From positions 317,734 through 381,733 of the forward strand of contig CAUYUJ010016283.1 in assembly GCA_963575745.1 (NCBI GenBank): a stretch of DNA of 64,000 nucleotides. Reading direction: 5' to 3'. Below are positions 1 through 11,234 of the stretch, one piece after another. Each line of letters starts with the position of its first letter. Within the stretch, counting starts at the first letter, position 1. A model generated the notes under the pieces. The model worked only from the letters and a program-made list of their open reading frames with translations. It did not search any database and was not told where the DNA came from. The translations under genes were made by a program, and so were the position numbers. Origin of the DNA: Prorocentrum cordatum (Eukaryota; Sar; Dinophyceae; Prorocentrales; Prorocentraceae).

Positions 1-1410
1 CCGCGCGGCCAGAGCCGCGCGCGCACGCAATTTCGGCGGAAAGACAAGGAAGACGGCCGGCCCTTCACGGGGCAGTGGCGCCGCACCAGGACGGGCGGGC
101 GAGAAAGAGCAGCTCGCGGCAGCGGAGCCGAAGCGCCACGCCAAAGTGAGGCGGGCAGGGCGCCTCGACAGGGAATCAGAGGCGGGCGGCCGGAGCCGGG
201 AGGAGCCACAGCGCACTGGCGATGTTCCCAGCAGGCCCAAGCAGGGCAGGGCGGAGACGAGCGGGGCGGCCGCGCCGGCTCGGCGGGCAGAGAGCGGCCC
301 GGGGAGAAGAGCCGGAGCGGCGCCCAAGCAGGCGAGACCCCGTCAGCAGGCAGGGAAGGCGCCCACGCCGAGAGCGCGGACACCGCCCGAGGAGAGCAGC
401 GGGCCTCGGGGGAGGGGGGGGGGCGGGCCCCGGGGCGGGGGCTAGCGGACGCAGATCGACGCCGAGAGGCCCCAGAGGATCGAACTGCGGCGAGCACCCA
501 GCCGGCGCGCCCAGGCCAGGGCCAATCGGGGGCTGAGCAGAGGCTGAACGCGACGGAGAGACAGCGCGTCATCCAGCCGAGCCAGCAGGCCCAGGGCCCG
601 GCCGGAGATGAGCTGAGCCTGCATCGTCGCTGGGCATTGGCGACGCGGGATCGTCACCGAGGGGCTCCCGGCGGACCGTCCGAAGACTGCGTCAGGCGAA
701 GCAGGAGGCCACCGCAGGCCTGGCAAGACCAGGGCATGACGGAGGCGGGCGGAGACGAGCAGAAAAAAACCGGGGAGAGGTCGAGCCAGGGTGAGGCGGC
801 AGACCAGCGGAGGGGCGGTGGGTGGGGCGGGCAGGCACCCCACAAGGGGCGCACCAGAGCTACGACATGCACCAAAGGCGGACAGATCCGCGCCCGAGGT
901 AGCAGGAGCGAAGTGCCAAGGCAGAGCCCGTAGCGACAACAGGGCAGAGGCGACGCGGGGTCGACGCCGACGCCGAGGGTCTCCCAGCGGACTATCGGAT
1001 GACCGGGTCGGGCGAGGCCCGGCGAGACCAGGGCCGGCGCAGGGCGGGCGGGGGACGGACAGCAAAAGGGGGCAGAGTCCAGCAGGGGTGAAGCGGCAGA
1101 CCCACGAGGGCGGCAGTGGGGCGGGCGGCCAGGAGGAGGCAGAAACGTGCCCGACGCCACGCGCCAGGAGCGGGCAGATCCACGCTCGAGGCAGCAGGAG
1201 CGCAGGGCCCAAACAAGCGCACCCTCAGTCACTGGGCTGGTCGCCCGCGGTCTCCAGCCACTCGTTCAACAGGGTGAGCGGACGGGCGGGAGGGCGGGCG
1301 GGCGGGCGGGAGCGCGGGCGGACGTGTTGGTGACGACGGTGCGGTCGCGCGGGCGGGCGGGCGGGCGCCAACCTGTCGTACCTTCCTTGAGATCTTTATA
1401 ACACAATATG
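1..1410. other. GC-rich DNA, no supportable gene
   Basis: Very G/C-rich sequence with many short open frames on both strands. All are rich in Arg, Pro, Gly and Ala and none resembles a known domain, so they look like products of base composition. The stretch holds the tandem duplication listed separately and a G3C-type repeat at about 1,280-1,372. From 1,380 the composition changes abruptly to lower GC, just before the first foldback repeat. Confidence 0.6.
637..1240 (+). repeat. Tandem duplication, period about 297 bp
   Basis: Two diverged copies, about 637-940 and 941-1,240. Landmarks recur in the same order: AGACCAGGG at 726 and 1,025, GTGA(G/A)GCGGCAGACC at 791 and 1,088, GCGG(A/G)CAGATCC at 878 and 1,170. 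The spacing falls slightly from 299 to 292, which indicates small indels. No protein frame is preserved across both copies. Confidence 0.75.
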
Positions 1411-1520
1411 TTCGGAAGTCCGTGCGGATTTCGTGAATCGGCGCTGCACCCCCCAATGCCAGGGGTGGCGCCAGAGACGCTGCCAGGGAGGTCTAGCGCC
1501 GATACAACAAATCCGCGCTG
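1411..1520 (+). repeat. Foldback repeat family A, copy 1
   Basis: The left arm (about 1,411-1,446) holds TTCGGAAGTCCGTGCGG then GAATCGGCGCTG. The right arm (about 1,494-1,520) holds AGCGCCGATA then AATCCGCGCTG. The arms are imperfect reverse complements around a centre containing GGTGGCGCCAG. This is the most diverged of eight copies; consensus features are described under the copy at 47,888. Confidence 0.75.
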
Positions 1521-2324
1521 AGCTGGGGTCTACGCCGAGTCAACGCGTCGCGAACCAATTACCGCGCGCTGCGGCACGACACGATGTGGGGCACGAAGTA
1601 CGAAGTGACACAGAGCGTGGCATCCAACTGCCTGCTCTACAGGGGCAACGAAAGGGTGGGACTGGCTCAGGGGGCAAACATGAACCAGGAATTGGTGATA
1701 TATCAACGATAGGCCCACGATAGCGAAACCCCACGTTCCTGGGCGGGATGAGCTATCAGGCCCCTATCGGCGACGCATGGGTGATCGGGGCCGGGCCCTG
1801 CTGATGTTTCAAAGTAAGCCTTTCGCTTTTTACCCCCTGGAGCCCTCGGCGGTCCTCGGGACCGTCAAAACGACTGATGATCGGAAAGTGCTCGTGGGTA
1901 GACACGCTGGGATTCAGGACCTGTTTCCTTCAGGACCTGCTTCCTTCATGACCCGCCCGTTTCCTTCATGCCAATCTGGCGGTCAAATCTTGGTCCGAGC
2001 TCCCGTCACACCACATTGCACCCGGTCAAAGCACGGCGTAGTGTGCCACTCATATGGTGCGTTGTGGGAAAGGCCTCTGTTTCGGCGCACCTCGCCTTCG
2101 GCAGAAGCCAGCGGAAGTAGAACGGCGGCGGGTCCGCCATCGGAAGCCACTGGAAGGGTGGTCAAATGCGGCGTGAACAACAATGAGACGTCAACATTTT
2201 GGGAGTCAGGATTTCAAGAGTCGGCGACGTTGGGCAATGCTGGCGGTAGACAGGCGGGAGAAGGTCTGGTTTTCGCGTCATAGGTCAAATCTCCTGCAAT
2301 CGTTCGGGACAATCCGGGCACCAT
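1521..2324. other. No recognisable gene
   Basis: A plus-strand open frame of 168 codons (1,777-2,283) exists but shows no domain, no repeated motif structure and no homology I recognise. It could equally be chance in GC-rich DNA. A short direct repeat built on TTTCCTTCA occurs three times at about 1,925-1,972. Confidence 0.5.
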
Positions 2325-2440
2325 CGGAATGCTCTCGGCGAGGCGCAACTCCTGGAAAGCGCCCCGAGGCTAGAAAACGTCCGGGAAGCGACGCGCACGC
2401 TCGAAGACCTCGAACTTCGAACTTCGAACCTCGAAGGGCT
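2325..2440 (+). repeat. Dispersed repeat family C, copy 1
   Basis: Contains the family core CTCTCGGCGAGGCGCA followed by CTCCTGGAAAGC, then a tail with clustered TTCGAA motifs (three in about 20 bp near 2,410-2,433). Related copies lie at 4,270, 4,925 and 50,500. All share the core and a TCGAA-rich tail. Not coding. Confidence 0.65.
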
Positions 2441-2679
2441 CCACCCGCCACGTCTTGTGGCGGCGGCCGGATCCCCGATTGCCCAGACCAGGCGCGCGCC
2501 GAGGCCGCGGCCAGCCGTAGCGAGGCGTCGCTCATGGCCGCCAGGAACGCCTCATCCGCCCTGGTGGTCCGCGTCTGGTGGACGATCAGGACCTGTCTCC
2601 AGCCCTGCCACCCATCCATCCTCCCTCTCGCCGCCCTCTCGATCCCCCTCCACAGCCACTCAAGAGTTACTCAATGTGA

Positions 2680-3794
2680 TTACTTCTCTCCTCACCCCGA
2701 AGATTATAGACAAAGTAGCCCGCCCCCCTCCGCGTGCTGTTTTTTCTGCACGCAAAATGTCGAGCATTGTTGCGGTGTTTAAGCTGGTGCTCCCGCTGAA
2801 GTGTGGGCCTCAGTTTCAGATCGGCGCTTTGCCCCCGCATGGCGCTCTCCCCCAAGCGCGGGCCACTTTCCTGGATCCGAGTCTAGCTTCATCGTGGTCC
2901 CCCCTCATTTCCCCTCCTCCGCTCCTTCCACTCCAGTTCCTGCTGCTGTTCTTTTCGCCCCAGCTAGGGCAACTGTTCTGACTCCGAATCGTGTTTCATC
3001 GTGGCCGCCCCTCTCCTTTCCCCTCCTCCGCCTTCCCCTTGTCCTCCTGTTCTTCCCGATCCTTCCGCTGAAATTCCTGCTGCTACAACTGCTGCTCGTC
3101 CTCATCCATTTCCTCCCGCTCATCGTCCTGCTCACCTGCCACCTTGTCCTCCTCCTGCGCACGCAGCCCCATGTTTTCCGCCTGCAAATGCCACGAAGTG
3201 GCCTTTCTGTAGGAATCGCAGGTCGGCAATGGCACGCGTCCGGGGATATTGGAGAATCAGCGCCATGGGACGGGATGAGAGGGATGGACAGGACGTCAGA
3301 TAAGGCGCGAACGTCTCTAGTTTGATATGATACGTTTCTCCTCTCCCCTCCGAAGATGATAAAACAATAGCCCGCCCCCACCCGCGTGCTTTGTTCACAA
3401 ACACACAGAATGTCAAACATCCGTTTGTTGTATGGTTTCGTGGAAGCAAATTGATTCCGGTGCTTCAAACGGGTGCTCCCACTGCAGCGTGGGCCTCAGC
3501 TTCAGATCGGCGCTTTGCTCCCGTCGTTCAGCATGGCGCTCTCGCCCAAGCGCGGGCCACTTTCCTGGATCCGAGTCCAGCGTCATTGCGGTCCCCCATC
3601 CTCATGTCCCCGCCTTCGCCTTTCCCTGGTCCTCCTCTTCCCCCCGCTCCTTCCACTCTAGTTCCTGCTACTGCTGCTGATCGTCTCGCCCCACCGAGGG
3701 CAACCTTTCTTGCACCGAATCGCTCTCCATCGTGTCCGCCCCCCTCCTTTTCCCCTCCTCGGCCTTCCCCTGGTCCTCATGGTCTTCTCTATCC

Positions 3795-3826
<32 letters not shown>

Positions 3827-4045
3827 CAGCTGTTGCTGTTCGTCATCTTTTTCCTCTCGCTCATCCTCCTGCTCACCCGCCACCTCTTCCTCCTGTGCAC
3901 GCAGCTCCCACTTTTCCGAATGCGCATGCCACGAAATGGTTTTTCTGTGGGGGTCGCAGGTCGGCTATGAGACGCGTCCGCGGATCATGAAAAATCAACG
4001 CCGTGGGACGGGATGGGAGAGAGGGAGGGAAAGGAAAATCAGCTG
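2680..4045 (+). repeat. Tandem segmental duplication, period 685 bp
   Basis: Two consecutive copies (about 2,680-3,335 and 3,336-4,045). GGGCCTCAG at 2,806 recurs at 3,491, followed in both by CAGATCGGCGCTTTG and GCGCGGGCCACTTTCC. The ends also match: CGCAGGTCGGC, a GGxxGATCATG/ATATTGG-like stretch and GGACGGGATG. Copy 2 carries an extra (CTG)n run at about 3,800-3,832. Long C/T-rich open frames are caused by TCC-rich content and are not preserved between copies. Confidence 0.85.
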
Positions 4046-4059
4046 AGGCGCGAGCGCAC

Positions 4060-4200
4060 CCGGCTTGTCCCCTCCCCCTCCCCTCCCCTCCATCCCCCAT
4101 CCCTCCCACTCCCTTCCCCTTCCTGTCCCTCCCTTCCCCTCCTTCTCCACCCTTTCGATCCCCCTCTCCCCCTCGACCCCCCCCCCCGCTCCAACTTCGC
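4060..4200 (+). repeat. C/T-rich low-complexity tract
   Basis: About 140 bp of almost pure pyrimidine (CCTCCCC-type) on the plus strand, following the 685 bp duplication. No coding signal. Confidence 0.8.
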
Positions 4201-4269
4201 CATCCTCTCGGTCCCTTTGTTGCCTCAGCACCTGGCCTGTGCCGTTCCACCCCGGTTACACTGCTTCAC

Positions 4270-4510
4270 GATGCCTGCAACGCTCTCGGCGAAGCGCGGC
4301 TGCTGGAAAGCAACGTTGAGCGGGAAAACCTCAGGCAACCGACGAGAACGTCTAGGAGGCTCGAGCTTCGAGGCTCGGAGAGATGCGTGTTGGCCAGAAT
4401 CTCGCGGGGAACCAAGTCGTGGCCACGGGAGGAGCCACTCGAAGGCCCAAAGAGCGGACCCCGAAAGAGCTTTCGATCCTCGACGCTCGATCGTCGAAGC
4501 TCCCCAGGCA
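4270..4510 (+). repeat. Dispersed repeat family C, copy 2
   Basis: Core GCTCTCGGCGAAGCGCG and GCTGCTGGAAAGCA at 4,281-4,314, followed by a tail with GCTTCGAGGCTCGG and, at 4,471-4,506, a TCGATCCTCGACGCTCGA cluster. The same order (core, then TCGA-rich tail) is seen in the copy at 4,925. A short GT run at 4,520-4,533 follows. Confidence 0.65.
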
Positions 4511-4924
4511 TCAGACGATGTGTGTGTGTGTGTGAGTTTTCCATGCGCGCTCCCAGAAAATCCGAACCCTTCCCTGAGTGCAGTGCATCTTCCCCGGCTT
4601 ACGTTTGATGACCCCAAAGACGAGGGAAACACGCCTGGACAAAAAAAAAACTATCTTTGGGGGGTCTGGGTCGAACATCGACATGGCGACCCCAGTCCCC
4701 GACTTTCCAGGACTTCTGCAAGGATGGGAAAATAAGGCATGGCTGGAAGAGCACAAACAAAACCGAGCAAACAAACTCGACCAGGCTGCGCCAGAACCGC
4801 CATCCTGGTGCGTATCCTCCAGCACCCCTTCCTTTCTGAAAGGCAAAGTCTTTGGCGGAGGAACTCCGAGATCGGAGCCGAAAACCAGCCTGCGACCAGC
4901 CCAATCGGCTGCGGGTCTCCGGCG

Positions 4925-5095
4925 GCCGTGCGGGGCGATTCGGGTGTCCCGGGAACGCAGCCGGCGAAGCGCAGCTGCTAGAGAGCACATGCGTGCTGGA
5001 GAACCGCCGAGAGCGCACGATAAAACCGACAAACCCGAAGCCGAAAACCTGGAATCTGGGTCGATCCTCGAAGCTCGATCCTCTGGCCCAGTCGA
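4925..5095 (+). repeat. Dispersed repeat family C, copy 3
   Basis: Core GCCGGCGAAGCGCAGCTGCT, then GAGAGCACA and a tail ending in CGATCCTCGAAGCTCGATCC at about 5,061-5,080. Diverged from copies 1, 2 and 4 but in the same order. Confidence 0.6.
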
Positions 5096-5180
5096 CTACG
5101 ACGCCAATCCTCGATAGGGGTTTGCCCGAAGAGCCCCCAAGAGGTGTGTCCCAGAAGGGCCCCTCCTCTAAAGCGTGGAA

Positions 5181-5350
5181 ATGAGGCCTCCCACATGTGG
5201 CCCGAGAGGACGGCGCCGCATCGCCAATCCATCGCACAGGCATCGGCGACGTCGGCGTGGAGAAGACCGGGCTCCTCATCGAGCCGCATCGCCCATGCAT
5301 CGGCAATACGGCGCGATTTTCTGACCCAATCTGCCCGGGCCCTGTCTGGG
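5181..5350 (+). repeat. Foldback repeat family B, copy 1
   Basis: Left arm begins GAGGCCTCCCACATG and includes GGCGCCGCATCGCC. Right arm includes GCATCGGCAATACGGCGCGA and CTGACCCAATCTG. Between them lies GCATCGGCGACGTCGGCGTG and GAGAAGACC. The arms are imperfect reverse complements. Three other copies occur at 10.3, 44.1 and 46.4 kb. Confidence 0.75.
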
Positions 5351-5620
5351 TGTCCTGGACCCCCGAAGCTCGGTCCTCGAAGCTTGGTCCTCAGACGTCG
5401 ACCCTCCGCAACCCGGTCGGCGGGGGCCTCGGCCGACGGGCTGCGCTGGCAGACCGCGAGGAGCGCCCGCGCCAGCAGGGGCGCGAGCTCGGCGAGCCTC
5501 GCCCACGGGGCGGCGGGGCGGGGGCCTCTCCGCGGGGCGCCCTCCTCCTCCTCCTCCTCCTCCTCCTCCTCTTCTCCTCCTCCGCCCCCTCACGCTGGCC
5601 ACTGTGTTGGGCTCGGCAGA
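5351..5620. other. TCGAAGCT cluster and CTC microsatellite
   Basis: GAAGCTCGGTCCTCGAAGCT at 5,365-5,384 resembles the tail of family C. A (CTC)n tract of about 45 bp lies at 5,541-5,585. No gene is visible. Confidence 0.65.
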
Positions 5621-7540
5621 CGTACGCACGGCGCCACGACCCTGCCATGACGCAGGCTCCCCGGAGTGAGGCATCCAGGTCTTCTACGGGGTCGGCGGCG
5701 CGGCGTGAGCCAATGAATCCACGTCTGGAGGTGACGTGCTGAGCGACAACAATTTCTGGCGAATGCCTTAACGTAACGTGCCCAAATTATCAAATATTTC
5801 ACAGATATGCTGCCGATTGCAATACACTTTGGTATTATTCGCTGCGTTTCGTACGTCGGCCTAAACAATATCTAGACTAGCTGGACACTTCACTGTGCGT
5901 TTTCTCCCTGCATGCATGCGCTGATCGTTCAACTAATACACGCGCTATTGTCGTGCATTCCGCTAATGCAGATGCCTCTGCGGAGAAAGAGTCTGTCCAA
6001 GTCTCGAGGGGCTGGCCTCCCATGGCCTGCTTGTGCGTAGCACCAATACCCAAAATTAAGTCCGCCAACCCCTTGTGGGTCTCTAGGCGTGTGAGATTGT
6101 TCTCCCCCCATCATCCCCCGGTGTAATCAGCGGTTAAAGTGCAGCGAGGAGAGAATGCGTGCCAACGATGCGCACACATGCACGCAGACACACACACACA
6201 CACTGTTTAAGTCAGCGGCGCAAAGGGTCCTCAAGCGCGAACAGTTGATGGAAGTGCGAATTGCGACCGAGTGTTGCCGATAGCGCAACGCACAAACGTC
6301 GTACACAGCAACATGCAAACGATTGGTGTGTTAGGAGACGTGTAAGCCCAAACGAAACATGCAGCGGTCAGAAGACGAGGAACATACTCAAGTCAAAGTA
6401 GACGGAAGCGTGACAGACAGACGCAAATTGCGGCTAATGAATCACCAGAACAGTGTTGGACAGTGAAGCGCAAAGAGAAATACTTTTAGGCATATTGGTG
6501 GTGTGGCCAACCCAGCGGACCTGCGAAACTTATTGGTAGGATGTTGACCTATGGACCAACGCCATCGGCAGCGATGATGCGTGATGCAGGGCCCACGAGG
6601 CTTGGCAACGCCAACCCACACGCGTCACCAGCCGCGCCCAATACAAAGAAGCACGGCAAATGAAGTGCATGATTACGTTTGGATCGCACAACCTGCCAAC
6701 AAACATTTAACCTGTCGCATGAAACAACCTTTAAAGACAAACAAAGATGACACCGGTCAATCCACCGTGACACAGTATGGGTTGGGTGGAAAACAGTGGA
6801 CCGGCGACGCAAGGCAACCATAAGTGCGACAGCCGTCGCGTGGCAGCGTCAAGCGCAGCGCGCGTAAACTATACCATCAGCCATACCAAATACTGCAAGC
6901 ACCAAATCTGCAGTGCAACATAGACAAACATACACACACGAGGCAGAATGGCTGCACCAGCGATAGAGCGCATTGGCGAATAGCCAGAAACGGGGGCGCC
7001 GAAAAGCGAATTGGCCAGCATGCAAGAGGAAGAAGAGGACGGACAGGGCGGCCGCGGAGCGGGGAAGAGACAGGGCCACTCAAAGGCGGACATACACATA
7101 CTGTTCGAGCCGTCATCCAGCAGGCGACTCGCCATACCGTCAACCCACGCGCGCCGGGCGAGCGCGTGACAGCAGTCGGCTCCTCACGGTGCGGGTCGAG
7201 CGGTAGCCGGGCCGGCGAAGCCGAGGCGGCGGTCAACAACTCGCACGATCGCAAAACCAACGCGGGCCAGAATTCGCACGAACACAGGCCAGCAAGGCTC
7301 ACGAGAAAAATGGGGGCTGGTCAAAGACAGTGGAAAGCGAGGAGCGACGGTCGACAGCTAAGGGAGGATACGGGCGGACACGAGGGACACGGGCAGACCG
7401 ACGGGGGAAGGGAAGCCGAGGGTCTGAGACGAGCAACCCGTAACGCCGACGACCCAGCACTGGCCGTGTCCCGGGAACCTGCCGTGTCCCTGGTCCACCC
7501 GGCCTTGTCCGAACTCCTCGCTCTGCCACAAAATGGGACA
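5621..7540. other. Lower-GC DNA, no recognisable gene
   Basis: Composition is more balanced than in the flanks. A short (CA)n lies at 6,185-6,203. Open frames on both strands between 6.8 and 7.3 kb are Arg/Thr/Gln-rich and overlap in several frames without a domain. I find no tRNA, rRNA or element terminus here. Confidence 0.5.
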
Positions 7541-7549
7541 AGCCAGGCC

Positions 7550-8020
7550 AGCAATCCTAGTGCTCTATCCGGGTTCTCGTATTTGACCTGGAGGGGGACA
7601 CGCGTGGACCTGCCAAGGCCTGCAACTCCTGGAAATTTGTCGGGCAAAGCCGAAACCAAACGCTGAAACAACTCAACCGTGACTGGCTCGCTACGTCTTT
7701 CCATAGCTAGACCCTGAGCTCTCTTCCAGAGAGCCTTGACGGAAGAAAACGTGGTGGGGTCCCCCCCCCTCCACTTCAAGGACCAAACCTTGGACCTCGC
7801 CTCCATTCTCTGGCAGGAATCAAAGGCAGGCGCCCCCCCGGGCACGTAACTCTCCGGCGTATGCCCCCTTTTCCTTGAGCCTGTTATACAACCCCTTGCC
7901 GCCTTGATGGTCTTGCTCTAAGACCCAGGCGTGGAACTTGCCTAGTCTCGCGTGAAGGACACCTTCTGGGCCCTGACCGAGTTCTAGAATGCCTGATTAC
8001 GTAAATGTTGCGCGAATCGT
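7550..8020 (-). pseudogene. Decayed LINE pol fragment (EN-RT linker)
   Basis: Minus-strand reading gives two overlapping frames joined by a frameshift near 7,840. Read downstream, the first contains KFHAWVLEQD and GGKGLYNRLK. The second contains RSKVWSLKWRGGDP, then PVTVELFQRLVSALPDKFPG. The pattern of paired Trp residues, a Pro-Val-Thr step and a helix ending in a Lys-x-x-Gly turn is what I recall between the endonuclease and reverse transcriptase of dinoflagellate non-LTR elements, where it leads into the RT fingers. No RT motifs follow, so only this linker survives. Family assignment is from memory of the pattern and is tentative. A diverged host gene cannot be excluded. Confidence 0.4.
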
Positions 8021-8389
8021 CAGCCTGATCCCAAGCTGCGCGACGAGCTCGAACCCACCTGGATCGAACCCTGGGAATTAGGGGAACCGTGGTGGCTAAG
8101 TCACTCAGCCTCTCGAAAAGCCTCAGACCCCTTAGGTGAGCTCGTGTTATGAAGCTGACTAGGTAGATCAGACAGCAAAAACTTAATCGTGGATCGCCAA
8201 TGGGCAACTGGATCCCGAGAAGACACAAGATGGCCAACCTGGGCCTCTGGCTTTCTCTGAAGCTCCCTCATGGAGCCTCCTCCACGATATTTAGCCTGGT
8301 CCCTGGGATGGACACGCCTGCAAGAAGCGTCGGATGCGTCCTCGAGGCTGGGGGTACTGAAACACATGGCATTAAGCCAAAAGACGACA

Positions 8390-8390
8390 G

Positions 8391-8456
<66 letters not shown>

Positions 8457-8485
8457 GCACTCTCTCTCTCTCTCTCTACCTCTCT
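8390..8485 (+). repeat. (CA)n followed by (TC)n
   Basis: About 70 bp of CA dinucleotides with a few CG interruptions, running directly into about 20 bp of TC. Confidence 0.95.
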
Positions 8486-8489
8486 CTTT

Positions 8490-9955
8490 GGCGATCGCGG
8501 CCCCGCGCGCAACGACGAAATGAAGAAATTCACGCGCTACGAACGAAAACCCGCGCGCGCCGGCATCAGAACAGGACCGCACCATATGCCATCTGGGCAT
8601 GGATGGTAGGGAGAAGGTGCGAACGAGAGAGAAGCCGACCCGACGACGGGAGGAAGGAACCCACACAGTTACAAGCGGTAACAAGGACAATGCCGATGCA
8701 GATGGCAGGCAAGCGCTCGAACAACGAGCGAACTACTGCCGCAGACGAAGCGTGTGAGAGGTGAGCGGAAAGTGACAGGAGGCTCAACTCCTTGGCTTTC
8801 GCCTCCACGCACACACATAATTCAAACACTTTCACTCACGTGTACCCAGCGAAGCTCAAATACTGACGAAGGATTCATCTATACCTCTACCCGTATCGCC
8901 TTGGCAAAAGCATGCAAGAAATCTACTGAGCGCTCCGCAGACGCCTCCAGCAGCGGAAATGCAATGCCGTCACCGCGCACATCATCACCCCGCTACTGCG
9001 GGCTGCAGTGGCGCCCCCAGGAAATCACGGATTTGAGCGATGTCGGAAACTTGCCAAGAGAAATTAGGTACGGGCAATGCTGGGTATAGACGTTTTGCGA
9101 AACATGCACACAAACATATATACCTATACCTGTCGTCTCTTCGTTTCCACAACAGGGTGGGACATCTGCTGCGACCACCGACGTCTAATAGAGGAAAAGA
9201 GAATCAACTCAAAAGGCTTGCGACGCACACTCTTTCACAACGCCGTCGCCCACGCGATACGCGGCTTCCTCTGACGCAAATTTCAAGAGAAAACGGGTAT
9301 AGGTATAGATTTAAGGTTCGTGAAATATGCTCACGCGCACACACTCACACACAAACACTGCTTGCGTCGGTACCCCCCGCCAACTCTCGACCTCCGTTGC
9401 CCTTGGCGCGCGCCGGAGCGTGAGGGAGCCGCAAGAGGGATGACAAGGCTGGCTCGACGCTCGACCTAGCTCGACCCTTCCGGGAGGGACGGGTGGGCAC
9501 AGACAGCTGCAAAACGGCTGCCGCAGTAGTGAAACCTCACGACCCATTCAATAGCATAATCGTGCAATTGTGTGAAAAACAACTTACGAACCCGACCCGA
9601 GGTATCATGAACACCCGACCAATATCCGAATCATTCAACTCGGCATCGAAATACGGTGATGCCAACCATAAAGATAGGGATATCATTCACGCTGGGAATC
9701 GTACCCTGTCCGTGATGCATCGTGTGTCAACTCGTCGAAGCGTCGTACATCCCGCTATCTTGCGACAGATGAAACAGAAAGAGCAAGGTGGGCGCCAGAC
9801 AACGTCCGCTGCTATGAGCACGTCAAACTGCTCGCCCGCAGGCCTGAGGAGAGAAGAGACCGCGAGGCAGGATCAATCGCCATCCAATCGGGAAATCGGT
9901 TCGAACCTGTGTGTGTGTGTGAATCGGACAAGGCTGCATCGGCACCGACAGGTCA
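8490..9955. other. No recognisable gene
   Basis: Mixed-composition DNA with short open frames only. A GGGTATAGGTATAGAT stretch lies near 9,296. Nothing resembles a conserved domain, and no repeat family member was recognised. Confidence 0.45.
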
Positions 9956-9957
9956 CC

Positions 9958-10085
9958 TAACTACGCGCCGCGCGACCCGCGATGCGCGACGCGGGTTCTT
10001 TGTCCACGCCCTCGTGCCGCCTTCTGGAGAAGGATAGCCCAACGGGCCCGGCCGCGACGCGCGAAGCGCGACTATCTTCGCGCCC
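9958..10085. repeat. GC hairpin cluster
   Basis: CCGCGCGACCCGCGATGCGC and CGACGCGGGTTC, then GCGACGCGCGAAGCGCGA. Several nested self-complementary CG stretches could form hairpins. A related string, TTGCGCGTCGCGCCCCACGA with TGCGCGACGCGC, occurs at 11,016-11,048, so this may be a further diverged foldback family. Confidence 0.45.
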
Positions 10086-10297
10086 CTGGAGGTGACCAAG
10101 GGCACGGAGGCGAAATCGAATCGGATCGGATCGGCTTCGCCAGGATGCGCAGAAACAACATACACGTATCAGGCCGGATCGGATCCCTGGACTGTCGAAT
10201 CGACTCGAGCCTAGCCGGCTGGAATCGATGTCGAAGGAGAGCACTCGGGTCGAGATGGACCATGCCCCTGCCGTTTGGCAAGATTCCGGCATCCCTA

Positions 10298-10510
10298 GAA
10301 CTGGAGGCCTCCCGAATGGGATCCGAGTAGATTGGGTTGGAGGATCGCGTGGTATCGCCAATGCATCGCAGATGCATGGGCGATGCATCGGCGGCGTCAG
10401 CGATGTAACGCGCCGTCGGCGAGAAGAACATCGGGATCCACATCGAGCCACATCGCCCGTGCATCGGCGATGCGGCGCGATCCACTGACACGAAGTACTC
10501 TGGTCCAATT
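10298..10510 (+). repeat. Foldback repeat family B, copy 2
   Basis: Left arm: GAGGCCTCCCGAATGGGATC, GAGTAGATTGGGTTGGAGG, ATCGCG, ATCGCCAATGCATCG. Right arm: CATCGCCCGTGCATCGGCGA, TGCGGCGCGATCCACTGAC. The centre repeats GATGCATGGGCGATGCATCG. Left flank and arm match the copy at 46.38 kb over about 60 bp. This is the best example of the double-hairpin design. Confidence 0.8.
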
Positions 10511-10629
10511 TGGGAGATGTGGAAGAACACCCTCGACGAGGCGCAACTGATGGGGACAGCATCGGGGGTCGAAATCCTCCGAAAACCTCCGACAACAACT
10601 GCAAACACTGATACCCTGGCACGCGCGAG

Positions 10630-10800
10630 CAAAAATTACGGATCCGTGCGTATGGCGTGTGGGCGCCAGATCCAGGGATCGGAGAAAGTACCCCCTGACC
10701 CATGAGGCCAGTGCCGCCTCATTTGGCGACGGAGCGCGTCGAATCTTCTGGCATGGACAAAGGACCTGTCGCTCATTCACGCGCCATAAACCGTGTCACC
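10630..10800 (+). repeat. Dispersed repeat family D, copy 1
   Basis: Begins near ACGGATCCGTGCG, then GTGGGCGCCAGATCCAGGGA, GCCGCCTCATTTGGCGACGG, AGCGCGTCGAATCTT and CACGCGCCATAAA. The same order is seen at 19,940-20,108 with roughly three quarters of bases matching by eye. The ends (GGATCCGTGCGTATGGCG versus CGCGCCATAAACCG) are weakly complementary. Confidence 0.75.
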
Positions 10801-11127
10801 GATTCCTTGAGAACTCTGCATCGCCTGATTGCATGATCTTCGCGACGCTCGGCTGGAGCCTGCCCGATCCAGGGAGCCTCGCGAACGGCGCACCGCCGGG
10901 CTAGCAGCTGCCTGCTGGAGGGCTGGCCGCCCCGAGCTACAGTGAGCCCGCTGGGGTCTCTGAGGCCCAGTCGTCGGGCAAGGAACCGCGCGACGGGAAG
11001 CTGGATCGCTAGTCTTTGCGCGTCGCGCCCCACGATGCGCGACGCGCAGCTGTGTTCGCGCCTTCGCGCCGCCGGGGGCAGTCGTCCAGGCGCGGTCCTG
11101 AAATACGCATTTCCCTTCGAAACTCTC
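10801..11127. other. No gene; GC hairpin near 11,016
   Basis: GC-rich spacer. A near-palindrome, GCGCGTCGCG then GATGCGCGACGCGC, lies at 11,018-11,048 and is related to the cluster at 9,960. No coding evidence. Confidence 0.45.
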
Positions 11128-11160
11128 CCCCTCTCTCTCTCTCTCTCTCTCTCCCTTTCG

Positions 11161-11233
<73 letters not shown>
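11128..11233 (+). repeat. (CT)n microsatellite
   Basis: About 105 bp of CT dinucleotides with occasional CCC/TTT interruptions, directly abutting the proposed 5' LTR. Confidence 0.95.

Positions 11234-11234
<1 letters not shown>

Noticed and set aside
1-1410. Overlapping Arg/Pro/Ala frames near the left edge
   Set aside because: Typical of random GC-rich sequence; open in most frames on both strands.
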